Below are positions 49,141 to 58,287 of a stretch of 60,560 nucleotides of DNA, piece after piece; the stretch's first letter is position 1; every line of letters starts with the position of its first letter. A program made the translations under genes and the position numbers. The stretch is from the NCBI GenBank assembly GCA_903896545.1, contig CAITYF010000099.1:1-60560 (forward strand), in the 5' to 3' direction. Below the pieces are notes generated by a model that was not told the DNA's origin, made no database searches, and saw only the letters and a program-made list of their open reading frames with translations. The stretch comes from an uncultured Myxococcales bacterium (lineage in GTDB: Bacteria; Myxococcota_A; UBA9042).

Positions 49141-51012
49141 ATGTACTTGGAATGGCTCGACAACGAAGGCGAGTTGGCGCGGCTCCCGCTGGATCCGGCG
49201 ATGGAAGCCGTGACGATCGGCCGCGGGCCAGCGTCCAGTATCTATTCCAGGGAAACGTCGGTTTCCCGCAACCACGCGCGCATTGGCTGGGAGCCTGCGG
49301 GCTACTACATCAAGGATTTGGGTTCGTCGAACGGGTCCTTCATCAACAACGAGCGCGTGCAACGCGGGACGTTGAACGAAGGTGACGTCGCGCGCTGTGG
49401 TGAAGTGCTGGAGATCCGTATTTGCGCGGGCGCCCTGCCCGATGCCAAAAAGAAGACGCTGCAGATGAACGACTCGGCGCCGCGGCGGGTGCCGCAGCCG
49501 ACTGCCGCAGTTGCGAGTACGGACCGCGAAGCGCTGGTCGCGGCAGCACGAGCGGCCCGCTTGGGGCAAAGTCCCGCGGGTTTGCGGACCGACGCGCGTC
49601 CCGTGCAATCGACGCCGCACCGGGAGCCGTCGCGCCCGCAGGTGGAAGTGCGCGCCAGTGCGTCCCGCCCGGAGCCGCGCGCGGTGACACCGACGCCCGA
49701 ACCGCCGCTTCGCACGCCACCGCAACAGCCGCAGCACACCGACGCCCACAGACGGATCGCGCAGCTTGAAGAGCAGCTCTCTGCCGCCCGCGCGGCGCTG
49801 ACCAAGGCAGAAGCGGATGCCAAGGCGGTCGACGCGCGCTCCATGCGGTATTCGGTCGAGTTGGACGGCCTCAGCGACAAGTACGTCAAGCTGAAAGAGC
49901 ACAACCAAGTGCTCACGCAGGAACTGGACAAGACCCGCGGCGAACTGCGTACCCGCGAGGACGAGGCGTTTGAAGCCGGCCGTTCCGTAGACGAGCTGAA
50001 AACGCAGATCGGCCAAGCGCGCGAGAAAGCGGCGGACGCGACCGAGCAACTGTCCGGGCTGAAGGTCCGCATCACGCAGAAGGATCGCCAGATTGAGGAA
50101 CTGCAGCGGCAGCTGGATCTGCTCGAATACGAACTGCGCGCGGCGCGCGATGAAAACGAGAGCCTGCAGTCGAGCTTCAACCGCGAAGGCGGCGATCTGA
50201 GCCGGCTGGAACGCAAGATCAACCTGCTGCAGGAAGTGATTCAGGAAAAAGAGGCGCTGATCGAGCAGCTGCGGATCGACCTGCGCGACAAGGACACAGA
50301 GATTCGCCAAGTGCGGATGGGCGTGGGCATCTCGGATCTGGAGCACGAGAAGCGGCGGCTACTGGAGGATTACCACCTCTCGACGCGGCGCGTGGACGAA
50401 CTGAACGATCGGCTGCTGCAGCAGACGCGGCAAAATGAGACGCTGAAGGCGGAGTTGGACGCCGCGCGCGACGCCGTGGATCGGAAGCCGGCGGCGATCG
50501 CCGACGTGACGGAACACCCCGACTTCAAGGCCAAACAGCGCGAAGTCGAGCGGGCGCGCGACGAACTGAGCCAGTTGCAGCGGGATCTGGCCAAGGCGGA
50601 TCTCAAGCTGGAGACGGTCACGGCGGATCTCACGCAGCAAAAGGTCGCGGCGGCGGAGTTGCCCGTGGCGCAGAAGCGGGCAGACGCGCTGGAGCAGAAG
50701 CTGCAGGAGTCAGAAGCCCGACTGACGGTTGCGCTGACCGTGCCAAAGTCGGCGTCGCTACCGGCGGATCTGGCGGACAGCGTAGAAAACCTTCTGGACG
50801 CGGCGGTTGCGGCAAAGTCCAATGCAGCGGTGGTGCGCCGCTACGTCGAGGACCTCCAGGTGCAGCGCGCCAAGTGGCCGGAGCTCGCGGACACGCTGGA
50901 GTTGGTCAACGACATCGCGAGCGTGCTCGCCAACGATTTGGCTGAACAGGCCCGGACGATTGACGCGTTGCACCGCGCGGTCGTCGCGACCGCAGAAGGA
51001 ACCGCTGGATGA
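49141..51012 (+). CDS. FHA domain plus long coiled-coil protein
   Basis: The 623-residue product starts with an FHA phosphopeptide-binding domain (about 1-95). It carries the key residues G27-R28, S42-R43-N-H45 and the GSSNGSFIN loop (61-69). A Pro/Arg-rich linker (100-195) and a coiled coil of about 350 residues (about 200-555) follow, rich in Leu, Glu, Lys and Gln with a heptad pattern. A short helical C-terminus ends it. No signal peptide. It binds phosphothreonine-bearing partners, perhaps products of a kinase like that at 20243-21871. The next gene overlaps it in ATGA, so it is coupled to the AAA ATPase. Confidence 0.85.
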   Translation: MYLEWLDNEGELARLPLDPAMEAVTIGRGPASSIYSRETSVSRNHARIGWEPAGYYIKDLGSSNGSFINNERVQRGTLNEGDVARCGEVLEIRICAGALPDAKKKTLQMNDSAPRRVPQPTAAVASTDREALVAAARAARLGQSPAGLRTDARPVQSTPHREPSRPQVEVRASASRPEPRAVTPTPEPPLRTPPQQPQHTDAHRRIAQLEEQLSAARAALTKAEADAKAVDARSMRYSVELDGLSDKYVKLKEHNQVLTQELDKTRGELRTREDEAFEAGRSVDELKTQIGQAREKAADATEQLSGLKVRITQKDRQIEELQRQLDLLEYELRAARDENESLQSSFNREGGDLSRLERKINLLQEVIQEKEALIEQLRIDLRDKDTEIRQVRMGVGISDLEHEKRRLLEDYHLSTRRVDELNDRLLQQTRQNETLKAELDAARDAVDRKPAAIADVTEHPDFKAKQREVERARDELSQLQRDLAKADLKLETVTADLTQQKVAAAELPVAQKRADALEQKLQESEARLTVALTVPKSASLPADLADSVENLLDAAVAAKSNAAVVRRYVEDLQVQRAKWPELADTLELVNDIASVLANDLAEQARTIDALHRAVVATAEGTAG

Positions 51013-52661
51013 GCCAATCCCCCGTCGCGCAAGCCGTCGCCCAGTCGCCCAACCGCCCGGTGCCGACCGCGGTAGACGAGTTGCACTACCTCATTCGCGC
51101 CCAGTACAAGCTGCTCTACGTGGTCTCCGCGGAAGAGGAACGCGTCGAACGGTGGCTGGGGGAACTTGCGTCTTTGGAGAGCACGCCCTTGCGCGAGCGC
51201 TGGGACGTGACGGCGTGGCAGGCGCGGCAGCTGATTCACTGGTCGTGCTCGCAGGGGTTTCGCTGCGCCTCGATGGACGTGCCGGGCGACGTGCGCGACC
51301 CGATTCGCGCCTTGGACTGGATCGCCAACAACCTGCAGCGCGACGCCATCGTGGTGCTGCGCGACTTCCACCCGTTCCTGAACGACCCGATGGTGGCGCG
51401 GCGCGTACGCGATTTGCCGCACCTTTTTGCCGACGGAAAAGCCAAGCGTTCTGTGGTGTTTCTGAGCCCGATCGTGAAAATTCCGGCGGAGATGGAAAAG
51501 GATCTGGTCGTCGTCGATTTTGACCTGCCCGATCGCCAGACGCTGGAAGACATCGTGCGGGATCAGGCTTTTGCCGGCGCAAGTTCGCAGCGTTTTGGCA
51601 AGAACTTCCAAAAAGTGCTGGAGAGCCTCGAGCTGCAGCGCGAAATCGCGGAAGCGGCGCTGGGGCTGACGGAGCAAGAAGCGCGGCAGGTCTTCCAGAA
51701 GACGAGCGTGCGCGACAAGGGCTTTCACCTGCCGACGATTCTGCAGGAGAAAAAGCACATCATCCGCAAGTCCGGAATTTTGGAGTTCTACGAGTCGCCG
51801 CTGGGCATGGAGTCCGTCGGCGGTTTGACGCTGATGAAGGAATGGCTGAACAAGCGGCGGCACGCGTTTTCCCCCGCGGCGCAGGCCTTTGGTCTGCCGG
51901 CGCCCAAGGGAATTCTGCTGCTCGGCGTGCCAGGCTGCGGCAAGTCGCTTTCAGCCAAGGCCATTTCCCAAGCGTGGCAGATGCCGCTTTTGCGCCTGGA
52001 CGTGGGCAAGGTATTCGGCTCGCTGGTCGGTTCGTCCGAAGAAAACATGCGCAAGGCGATCAAGACCGCAGAAGCCGTCGCGCCGGCGATCCTGTGGCTG
52101 GACGAGCTGGAGAAAGGCTTTTCGGGCACCAAGTCGTCGGGGCAATCGGACGGCGGCACGACCGCGCGCGTGTTCGCGACGTTCCTGACGTGGCTGCAGG
52201 AAAAATCTTCGCCGGTTTTTGTCATCGCGACCGCCAACGACGTGAGCCAGCTGCCGCCGGAACTGCTCCGCAAAGGGCGTTTTGACGAGATTTTCTTTGT
52301 CGATCTGCCCAACAAAGCCGAACGCGAAGAAATTCTGCGGATCCAGCTGAAGAAGCGTCACCGCGAGAGCGCGACGTTTGACATGAAGCGGCTGGTGGAC
52401 GCGACGGTCGGTTTTTCCGGTTCGGAGCTGGAAGAAGCCGTTGTCGGTGCGCTGTACGACACTTTTGACGTCAGCCAAGGGCAAACCGACATCCACACGG
52501 ACGAACTGGTCGCGGCGTGTCGCGAGGTGATTCCGCTCAGCCAAACGATGCGCGAACGGCTGGCTGAGATGCGGGAGTGGTCGAAGTCGCGCGCGCGCCG
52601 GGCGTCGCCCCCCGATGAAGCGCCGCCGGGTGCAGAAGTTGCCGCGCGTCTGGAAATGTAA
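51009..52661 (+). CDS. Ycf46-like AAA ATPase
   Basis: The 550-residue product has an N-terminal alpha/beta region (about 1-255) and a C-terminal AAA+ module. Walker A is G306-VPGCGKS, and Walker B is [11 protein letters not shown]. Sensor 1 is VFVIATAND, with arginine finger candidates in RKGRFDEIF. The second region, RRIV-less but with [16 protein letters not shown], is typical of Ycf46. This family is known from plastids and cyanobacteria but is also widespread in bacteria. It is embedded with DUF1257 and DUF2997 genes, a constellation that recurs in other genomes, suggesting a complex. The role here is unknown; protein remodelling is the family's general activity. Confidence 0.85.
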   Translation: MSQSPVAQAVAQSPNRPVPTAVDELHYLIRAQYKLLYVVSAEEERVERWLGELASLESTPLRERWDVTAWQARQLIHWSCSQGFRCASMDVPGDVRDPIRALDWIANNLQRDAIVVLRDFHPFLNDPMVARRVRDLPHLFADGKAKRSVVFLSPIVKIPAEMEKDLVVVDFDLPDRQTLEDIVRDQAFAGASSQRFGKNFQKVLESLELQREIAEAALGLTEQEARQVFQKTSVRDKGFHLPTILQEKKHIIRKSGILEFYESPLGMESVGGLTLMKEWLNKRRHAFSPAAQAFGLPAPKGILLLGVPGCGKSLSAKAISQAWQMPLLRLDVGKVFGSLVGSSEENMRKAIKTAEAVAPAILWLDELEKGFSGTKSSGQSDGGTTARVFATFLTWLQEKSSPVFVIATANDVSQLPPELLRKGRFDEIFFVDLPNKAEREEILRIQLKKRHRESATFDMKRLVDATVGFSGSELEEAVVGALYDTFDVSQGQTDIHTDELVAACREVIPLSQTMRERLAEMREWSKSRARRASPPDEAPPGAEVAARLEM

Positions 52662-52673
52662 CCGGAGGTCCAC

Positions 52674-53084
52674 GTGTCGCATTTCACCACCGTGCAGACC
52701 AAAATCACGTCGTTGATTCGGCTGGAAAAGGTGCTGACGGAGCTGAAATTCAACTTCTCCAAAGCGGAAGTTGGACAAAAACTGCACGTCAAAGGCTACC
52801 TGGGGCAGAAGACTGAAGCGCAGCTGGTGATTCACGCGTCGCGGACCTACGACATCGGCGTGAACGTGGACGCGACGACGGGCGCTGTGACGTTCGTGGC
52901 GGACTGGGAATTTGTCGAGACGACGGCGGGCTACAACCAGGAAGAGTTCACGCGCAAAGTGATGCAGCGTTACGCCTACCACACGGTGAAGGAAGAAGTG
53001 ACCAAGCGCGGGTACACGCTGGAAGACGAAACGGTGGACGCGGCGGGGCACATTCACGTCAAAGTCTCGTCGTGGGGAGAGTGA
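52674..53084 (+). CDS. DUF1257 (Ycf35-like) protein
   Basis: The 136-residue product opens SHFTTVQTKITSLIRLEKVL and continues with LKFNFSKAE and YDIGVNVDATTG, the DUF1257/Ycf35 pattern. It starts at GTG 52674 behind a perfect GGAGGT four bases away. Cytoplasmic, no signal peptide. DUF1257 genes usually lie next to Ycf46-type ATPase and DUF2997 genes, as here; the function is not established. The next start follows 3 bases after its stop. Confidence 0.85.
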   Translation: MSHFTTVQTKITSLIRLEKVLTELKFNFSKAEVGQKLHVKGYLGQKTEAQLVIHASRTYDIGVNVDATTGAVTFVADWEFVETTAGYNQEEFTRKVMQRYAYHTVKEEVTKRGYTLEDETVDAAGHIHVKVSSWGE

Positions 53085-53087
53085 AAG

Positions 53088-53294
53088 ATGGCACAGCGCC
53101 GGGAAATCCAGTTCACGATTGACGACAACGGCGAAGTGTCGATTCAAGTGCTTGGCGTCAAAGGCGCCGACTGCGAGAAGCTGACGCGCGAGATGGAAGA
53201 GGCGCTGGGGATCGTGAAGACGCGGCAGCACACGAGCGAGTATTGGCAGACCAACGACGCGGGCGTGAAGATCGGCCAGAGCGACGAAGGTTAG
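53088..53294 (+). CDS. DUF2997 protein
   Basis: This 68-residue protein begins MAQRREIQFTIDDNGEVSIQVLGVKGADCEKLTRE in short blocks that match the DUF2997 pattern: a beta hairpin of the form I-x-F-x-I-x-x-x-G-x-V, then a helix with a conserved Cys. Its companion DUF1257 gene is 3 bases upstream and the next gene 3 bases downstream. Its function is unknown, and its Cys28 may be functional. Confidence 0.8.
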   Translation: MAQRREIQFTIDDNGEVSIQVLGVKGADCEKLTREMEEALGIVKTRQHTSEYWQTNDAGVKIGQSDEG

Positions 53295-53297
53295 GCG

Positions 53298-54017
53298 ATG
53301 ACCGAAGCGCGCGGCCGCGATTTGTTGCAGCAGCCGCTGGCGTGGCCGTTGGCGACGCGGATCCGTCAGAAGCAGCGCTTTTCCCGCGATCACCTGCCGC
53401 TGGACACCAAGAAGCGGCGGATCGACCAGTTTTGCGTGTTCACGGCGCACGATTTTCAGCCGGATCGCTTGGGCGCGTGGCTGGAGACGCACGCGACGTT
53501 CAAGGAGACGTACGCGCGTGGGTTCCGCGTGAAGTCGGACAACGAGATTCCGGGCGACATTTTGGAAGCGATCCAGCACGAGCACATGCCGCAGTTCAAT
53601 CTGCGCAATATTGGCCGGGCGGAGCGAAGCGTCGAACTGGACGACCCGTTGCCGTTGGAGCGACGGCGCGGGTTGGGCGGGCAACTGGGCGCGGAGCTGG
53701 ACGAAGTGCGCGCGGCGAAGGTGCCGAAGCCGGCGATGGCGGAGGTGTGGTCGGTGCGGCTGATGGGGCGCGTGCGGGCGAGCTTGAACCGGATTGTGGT
53801 GGAGGATCCGTGGGAGCTGCGGCTGGGACCGGACGCGACGTCTGGCCACGACGGGCGGAGCTATGCGTTCATCGCGGAAGGCACGCACCCGCACGACTTG
53901 CCCGATGCGTGGTGGGGACCGGAACCGGTGGAAATGCCGGAGAAGCGCATCGCAGCGCCGCCGGGCGAGGAAGACGTCGTGGACGTGATGACGATGATGC
54001 GGGAATTGACGAAGTAG
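53298..54017 (+). CDS. Unrecognised protein of the Ycf46-like operon
   Basis: The 239-residue product has no signal peptide, membrane helix or Cys cluster (one Cys, in DQFCVF). Its N-terminal part is basic, with RQKQRF and KKRRID segments. A central part has LEAIQHEHMPQFNLRNIGRAER, and the C-terminus is acidic. It begins 3 bases after the DUF2997 stop, so it is clearly in the operon, and probably part of the same complex. I do not recognise any family. The convergent gene ends 3 bases after its stop. Confidence 0.7.
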   Translation: MTEARGRDLLQQPLAWPLATRIRQKQRFSRDHLPLDTKKRRIDQFCVFTAHDFQPDRLGAWLETHATFKETYARGFRVKSDNEIPGDILEAIQHEHMPQFNLRNIGRAERSVELDDPLPLERRRGLGGQLGAELDEVRAAKVPKPAMAEVWSVRLMGRVRASLNRIVVEDPWELRLGPDATSGHDGRSYAFIAEGTHPHDLPDAWWGPEPVEMPEKRIAAPPGEEDVVDVMTMMRELTK

Positions 54018-54020
54018 CGG

Positions 54021-54509
54021 CTACGTGGTGGGCGTATCGCGCTGCGCCTTCAGCGCCTCCACGAGCATCCACTCCGCCCAACGCGCGCTGGACCAGAAGC
54101 CGATGTGCGGCAGCGCGAGGCCGAAAACCACCATGACGTGCGGAACGTAAACGGCGCGAACCGTGGCGGGGACCATGACGAACGCGACGAGCCCGATCCA
54201 GACAGCCAAGTACAGCTCCACCCAGAACGCCAAGCGCATGTGGACGCTGATGGTCGAGCCGTGCGGACCGGATGCAATGCGCCCGTGGAGTTGCGGCAGA
54301 AAGCTGTTGCGGTAGTTGATGTTGCGCTGAATGAGAAACGTGCTGCTACCCACCGTGCCCAAGAACGGCCGTTCGCTGCGGCGTCCGAGGAAGATGTCGC
54401 GAAAAGTTCGACTGCGTTTCTCGCCGGTCAGCGCCTGAAGCGCAGTTTCCACCTCCCGCGGACTCAGCGGCGACTGCAGCGTGATCTTGCGCGAAGGAAA
54501 CGGGAACAT
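54021..54509 (-). CDS. Two-helix membrane protein of unknown function
   Basis: The 162-residue product begins MFPFPSRKITLQSPLSPREV. ATG 54509 has GAGGTG six bases before it, so it is preferred to the longer start at 54584. A soluble N-terminal part with IASGPHGSTISVHMRL leads into two hydrophobic segments (about 98-115 and 120-137). This layout is seen in small uncharacterised bacterial membrane proteins. It is divergent from the peroxiredoxin gene and convergent with the preceding operon. Confidence 0.65.
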   Translation of the reverse strand: MFPFPSRKITLQSPLSPREVETALQALTGEKRSRTFRDIFLGRRSERPFLGTVGSSTFLIQRNINYRNSFLPQLHGRIASGPHGSTISVHMRLAFWVELYLAVWIGLVAFVMVPATVRAVYVPHVMVVFGLALPHIGFWSSARWAEWMLVEALKAQRDTPTT

Positions 54510-54648
54510 CACCAGCACCTCAAGACGCCTCGCATCGTCGCTTTGCCACGGCAAATCCGCAACCTGCCGCATCGGCACTTGCATCCGCGGGCGAAATCCC
54601 GCATCTCACCGACCCGTGGCGCACATGCCACTCTTTGCAAGGACCACC

Positions 54649-55122
54649 ATGATTTCCGTCGGCGACAAGCTCCCCTCCATCGAACTGCACGAAGGCACTC
54701 CCGCGACGAAAATCGACGTCGCGGCGCTTTTTGCCGGCAAGCGCGGCATCCTCTTTGCCGTTCCGGGCGCGTTCACCCCAGGCTGCGATCGCTCGCATTT
54801 GCCGGGCTACGTCGCGGACGCCGAGAAGCTGCACGCCAAAGGCGTCGAGGTCATCGCGTGCGTCTCGGTCAACGACGCGTTTGTCATGGGCGCCTGGGGT
54901 GCGGCACATCACGCGGAAGGCAAAGTCCGGATGCTGGCTGATCCGCTGGCGACGTTCACCAAGGCGGTCGGCTTGGACGTTCAGGCGCTGGGCCTCGGCG
55001 GCACGCGGTCCAAGCGCTACGCGCTGCTCATCGACGACGGCGTGGTCAAGGCCGTCCATGTAGAACCGGACGGGTTTGGCCTGACGTGCAGCTTGTCCAA
55101 CGCCGTGCTCGCCGCGCTGTAA
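54649..55122 (+). CDS. Peroxiredoxin (Prx5 type)
   Basis: The 157-residue product reduces peroxides with a peroxidatic Cys. P39-GAF-T43-PG-C46 is the PxxxTxxC active-site motif, HLPGY follows, and Cys147 near the C-terminus (GFGLTCSLSN) could be the resolving Cys. Cytoplasmic; the length is that of bacterial Prx5/AhpC-TSA-type proteins. ATG 54649 has AAGGA at six bases, so upstream starts are not used. The reductant is unknown. Confidence 0.9.
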   Translation: MISVGDKLPSIELHEGTPATKIDVAALFAGKRGILFAVPGAFTPGCDRSHLPGYVADAEKLHAKGVEVIACVSVNDAFVMGAWGAAHHAEGKVRMLADPLATFTKAVGLDVQALGLGGTRSKRYALLIDDGVVKAVHVEPDGFGLTCSLSNAVLAAL

Positions 55123-55127
55123 GCGGT

Positions 55128-55739
55128 TCAAGGGCTCGGTTGGCAGACGCCGCTTGTGCAGACCAACGTCTTGCCGCCGGGCAGCTTGATCTTGGGACAA
55201 TCCGCGTCGACCGTGCAGGTCGGGTGGCACGTGGTTCCGCCCTGTGGACTTGCCGTGCACGCGCAGCCGATCGCGTTTTTGCCGCATTTTCCGGCGCAAT
55301 CCGCGTCCGTCGTGCAAGCGGGTGGTCCGAAGCCATCCGGCGGGCCGAAGCCATCCGGCGGGCCAAAGCCGTCGGGTGGCACAAAGCCGTCCTTGGGACC
55401 CTGCCCGTCCTTGAACCCCTGACCATCTTTTGGACCAAAGCCGTCCTTGGGACCAAAGCCATCAGGTGGCGCCACCGCGTCGGAAAGCTCTGCTGCGTCG
55501 CTCAGCCCGGACGTGGCGTCGTCGACAAGGCCGGAATCCTCGCTCTCGGCGGTGTCGCCCGCGACAGCAGCGTCGGTGCCAGACTGCGTATCCGTCGACA
55601 AGTTCGGCACATCGCCCGCGGTCGTGTCCGCCTCGGCCAGACCTTGACCACCTGCCGCTGCTGCGGAATCGTCGCACGCCGTAATACCCAGCAGCGAAAC
55701 CAGCGCACCGCGCGCGACCCATAGACTCTTTCTACGCAT
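55128..55739 (-). CDS. Small lipoprotein with DGFGP-type repeats
   Basis: The 203-residue product has a lipoprotein signal with lipobox ITAC (Cys22) and an Asp/Ala/Ser/Thr-rich linker (25-90). About nine tandem six-residue units of the DGFGPP/DGFGPK kind follow (about 90-140), and then a Cys-rich C-terminal part (about 140-203; DADCAGKCG, CHPTCTVDADCP). It is probably surface-displayed on the outer membrane, like the other Cys-rich lipoproteins in the window. The stop is 5 bases from that of the peroxiredoxin gene, convergent. Confidence 0.75.
   Translation of the reverse strand: MRRKSLWVARGALVSLLGITACDDSAAAAGGQGLAEADTTAGDVPNLSTDTQSGTDAAVAGDTAESEDSGLVDDATSGLSDAAELSDAVAPPDGFGPKDGFGPKDGQGFKDGQGPKDGFVPPDGFGPPDGFGPPDGFGPPACTTDADCAGKCGKNAIGCACTASPQGGTTCHPTCTVDADCPKIKLPGGKTLVCTSGVCQPSP
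55322..55467 (-). repeat. 18-bp coding tandem repeat
   Basis: Imperfect head-to-tail 18-base units, with the closest copies at 55322-55380, encode the DGFGP(P/K) repeat. Slippage here would change repeat number without changing frame. Confidence 0.75.
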
Positions 55740-55830
55740 TGAACGCTCCAGTCTTGTTTAGCCTAACTCCCAAGTGAAGCAGACCGAAAACCGCGGCAAA
55801 TGTCCAGCGAATGGTCCGACAAAGGCCGAA

Positions 55831-55847
55831 TCAAGCGGTCCGCTTGA
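55831..55847. promoter_or_regulatory. Perfect 17-bp palindrome between divergent genes
   Basis: TCAAGCGG-T-CCGCTTGA lies in the 226-base interval between the divergent lipoprotein and ppk genes. It is long enough to be a repressor or activator site. The remainder of the interval shows no clear promoter. Confidence 0.45.
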
Positions 55848-55965
55848 GGGAAGAAATCGAACACACCTTCACGCCAGCGTCACGCGAATTTCGTGCAATC
55901 GCCATGCGATGCTGGCAAACTGACGCCGCCGGCGTTGAGCCGGGAGCGAGAAAGTCCACCTCATC

Positions 55966-58074
55966 ATGGCTCACGAGCACTCGCCACGGACGACCGGCAC
56001 CAACCTTCTGGTATCGCAGGAAATTCTCAACCCGCTGCACGCGATTAACCGCGAGCTCAGTTCGCTGGCTTTTCAGCGGCGCGTGCTCTCGATGGCGCTC
56101 GATCCGGCCGTGCCGCTCCTCGAACGCGTGCGATTTCTGACGATTACTTGCGCGAATCTGGACGAATTTTTTGAGATTCGCGTGTCGCGGCTGCAGCGTC
56201 AGGTCGAGCTTGGCTTGACCGCGAGCGGAACCGACGGGCTGCCGCCCAACGAGACGCTGAACCGCATTCACGACGAAGCGCGGGCGATCGTCGCGGAGCA
56301 GTACCGCATTTGGTCCGACGTGCTGATGCCGGCGCTGACCAACGTGGGCATCCGCCTGGTGCAACCGTCGCAGTGGACTGAGGAGCAAACGCGCTGGGTC
56401 GAGACGTACTTCCGCCGCGACGTCGTGCCTGTGCTGACGCCGATTGGCCTGGACCCCGCGCACCCGTTTCCGCACGTGCAGAACAAGAATCAGAATTTGC
56501 TGGTTTCCTTGAGCGGTCAGGACGCCTTCGGGCGGCAGTCCGGCATCGCGATTGTGCAGGTGCCGCGATCGTTGCCGCGCGTGCTGGCGATTCCGGGTGG
56601 GCGACCGGGTGTGCAGGAATTCGTGCTGCTGTCATCCGTGATCAACGCCTGCGTGGGCGAGCTGTTCCCCGGCATGACGGTGCGCAACGTGATCTCGTTC
56701 CGCGTCACGCGCGACGCCGACCTGTGGCTGGCAGAAGAAGACGCGGACGACCTGCTGGAAGCGCTGCAAGGCGAGCTCCACCGGCGCCGCTACGGCGATG
56801 CGGTGCGTCTGGAAGTGGCGGATCACTGCCCGGACACGCTGGCGGACTTCTTGCTGGGTGAGTTTGAGCTCGATCCGATCGACCTCTACCGCGTCGATGG
56901 TCCGGTCAACTTGAACCGGCTGAACTCGATTCTGGACCTGTGCGATCGCCCGGATCTGCGCTATCCGGCCTACACGCCGAAGTTGCCGCGCGGCTGGCAG
57001 GACGAAGACGACCGCTTTGAACGCATTCGGCGGGACGACTTGTTGCTGCATCACCCCTACGAGGCGGCGGCACCGGTCCTGGAATTCCTGAGGCAAGCGG
57101 CGGACGACACGGACGTGTTGGCGATCAAGCAAACGCTCTACCGCACCGGCGCGCGTTCACCGTACGTGGAAGCGCTGGCGCAGGCGGCGCGCAACGGTAA
57201 GGACGTGACGGCGGTGATCGAGCTGCGCGCGCGTTTTGACGAAGCGGCGAACATCGATCTGGCCGCGCAATTGCAGAAAGCCGGCGTGAACGTGGTGTAC
57301 GGCGTCGTGGGCTACAAGACCCACGCGAAGATGCTGCTGGTTGTGCGACGTGAGCCCGAGGGAATTCGCCGCTACGTGCACCTGGGCACTGGCAACTACC
57401 ACCCGCAAACGGCGCGCGCGTACACGGACCTGGGGCTCCTGACTTCAGATCCGGCGATTTGCGAAGACGTCCACAAGGTGTTCTTGCAGCTGACCGGGCT
57501 GGGCACGCCGCGCAAGCTGGATCGGCTTCTGGAGTCACCGTTTACGCTGGGGCGGGAAGTCATCGCGCGGATCGACGCGCAAGCGGCACGCGCCAAGGCC
57601 GGGCTGCCCGCGCGGGTTCAGGCCAAGATGAACGCGCTGAGCGAAGCCAACGTCATCGCCGCGCTCTACCGCGCCTCGCAGGCGGGCGTGGAAATCGACC
57701 TCATTATCCGTGGCATCTGTTGCCTGCGCCCCGGCTTGCCGGGCGTTTCGGAGAACATCCGCGTCCGTTCCATCGTCGGTCGTTTTCTGGAGCATGCCCG
57801 GGTTTGGCGCTTTGGCGACGGCGACGACGCTGAAGTCTGGTTCGCCAGCGCTGACTGGATGTCACGCAGCTTTTCACGGCGCGTCGAAGTGGCGACACCC
57901 GTCCGCAATCCGGAGCTCCGCGCGCGCATCGTCGACGAATGCCTGACGCAGCCGCTGCACGACAACATGCAGGCCTGGATTCTCGACGTCGACGGCTCCT
58001 ACACGCGGGCGACGCCCGGTCTCGCCCCGCCGTTCAGCGTGCAAGAGTGGCTGGCCGGTCGCGGTGAGAGTTAG
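55966..58074 (+). CDS. ppk: Polyphosphate kinase Ppk1
   Basis: The 702-residue product makes long-chain polyphosphate from ATP. The N-terminal domain has RELSSLAFQRRVL and CANLDEFFEIRVSRLQRQ. The catalytic part shows LRQAADDTDVLAIKQTLYRTG, AVIELRARFDEAANI and YKTHAKMLL with catalytic His453. IVGRFLEHARVW and SADWMSRSFSRRVEVATPV close the C-terminal domain. The length is normal. It is followed, after 213 bases, by a Ppx/GppA phosphatase gene, a typical pairing for polyphosphate metabolism. Confidence 0.96.
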   Translation: MAHEHSPRTTGTNLLVSQEILNPLHAINRELSSLAFQRRVLSMALDPAVPLLERVRFLTITCANLDEFFEIRVSRLQRQVELGLTASGTDGLPPNETLNRIHDEARAIVAEQYRIWSDVLMPALTNVGIRLVQPSQWTEEQTRWVETYFRRDVVPVLTPIGLDPAHPFPHVQNKNQNLLVSLSGQDAFGRQSGIAIVQVPRSLPRVLAIPGGRPGVQEFVLLSSVINACVGELFPGMTVRNVISFRVTRDADLWLAEEDADDLLEALQGELHRRRYGDAVRLEVADHCPDTLADFLLGEFELDPIDLYRVDGPVNLNRLNSILDLCDRPDLRYPAYTPKLPRGWQDEDDRFERIRRDDLLLHHPYEAAAPVLEFLRQAADDTDVLAIKQTLYRTGARSPYVEALAQAARNGKDVTAVIELRARFDEAANIDLAAQLQKAGVNVVYGVVGYKTHAKMLLVVRREPEGIRRYVHLGTGNYHPQTARAYTDLGLLTSDPAICEDVHKVFLQLTGLGTPRKLDRLLESPFTLGREVIARIDAQAARAKAGLPARVQAKMNALSEANVIAALYRASQAGVEIDLIIRGICCLRPGLPGVSENIRVRSIVGRFLEHARVWRFGDGDDAEVWFASADWMSRSFSRRVEVATPVRNPELRARIVDECLTQPLHDNMQAWILDVDGSYTRATPGLAPPFSVQEWLAGRGES

Positions 58075-58287
58075 CCGTTTTGCACATCCTGATTTCTTCG
58101 AATACCAAACTGAACAGCGTGAGACCTGTCGCATGTCGGACTTGAACCGCGAAGCGTGCACCTCCGGTGGCACGCCGCGGTTGGATGCGGTTTGATCTCG
58201 AACTTCGGTCGGCGTGTATGGCGCTTGACCAATCTCGCCCACAGCGCCACTCTCACGCCCTAGCCGCCATTCCGGGCTTGAGGCACC

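Noticed and set aside
49141..54017. Photosynthetic or plastid-derived operon
   Set aside because: Ycf46 and Ycf35 names come from plastids, but both families occur widely in non-photosynthetic bacteria and no photosynthesis gene is in the window.
58120..58160. tRNA on the minus strand in the ppk-ppx gap
   Set aside because: A GGTTCAA-like T-loop is visible, but the flanking stem is mismatched and no acceptor or anticodon arm can be folded around it.
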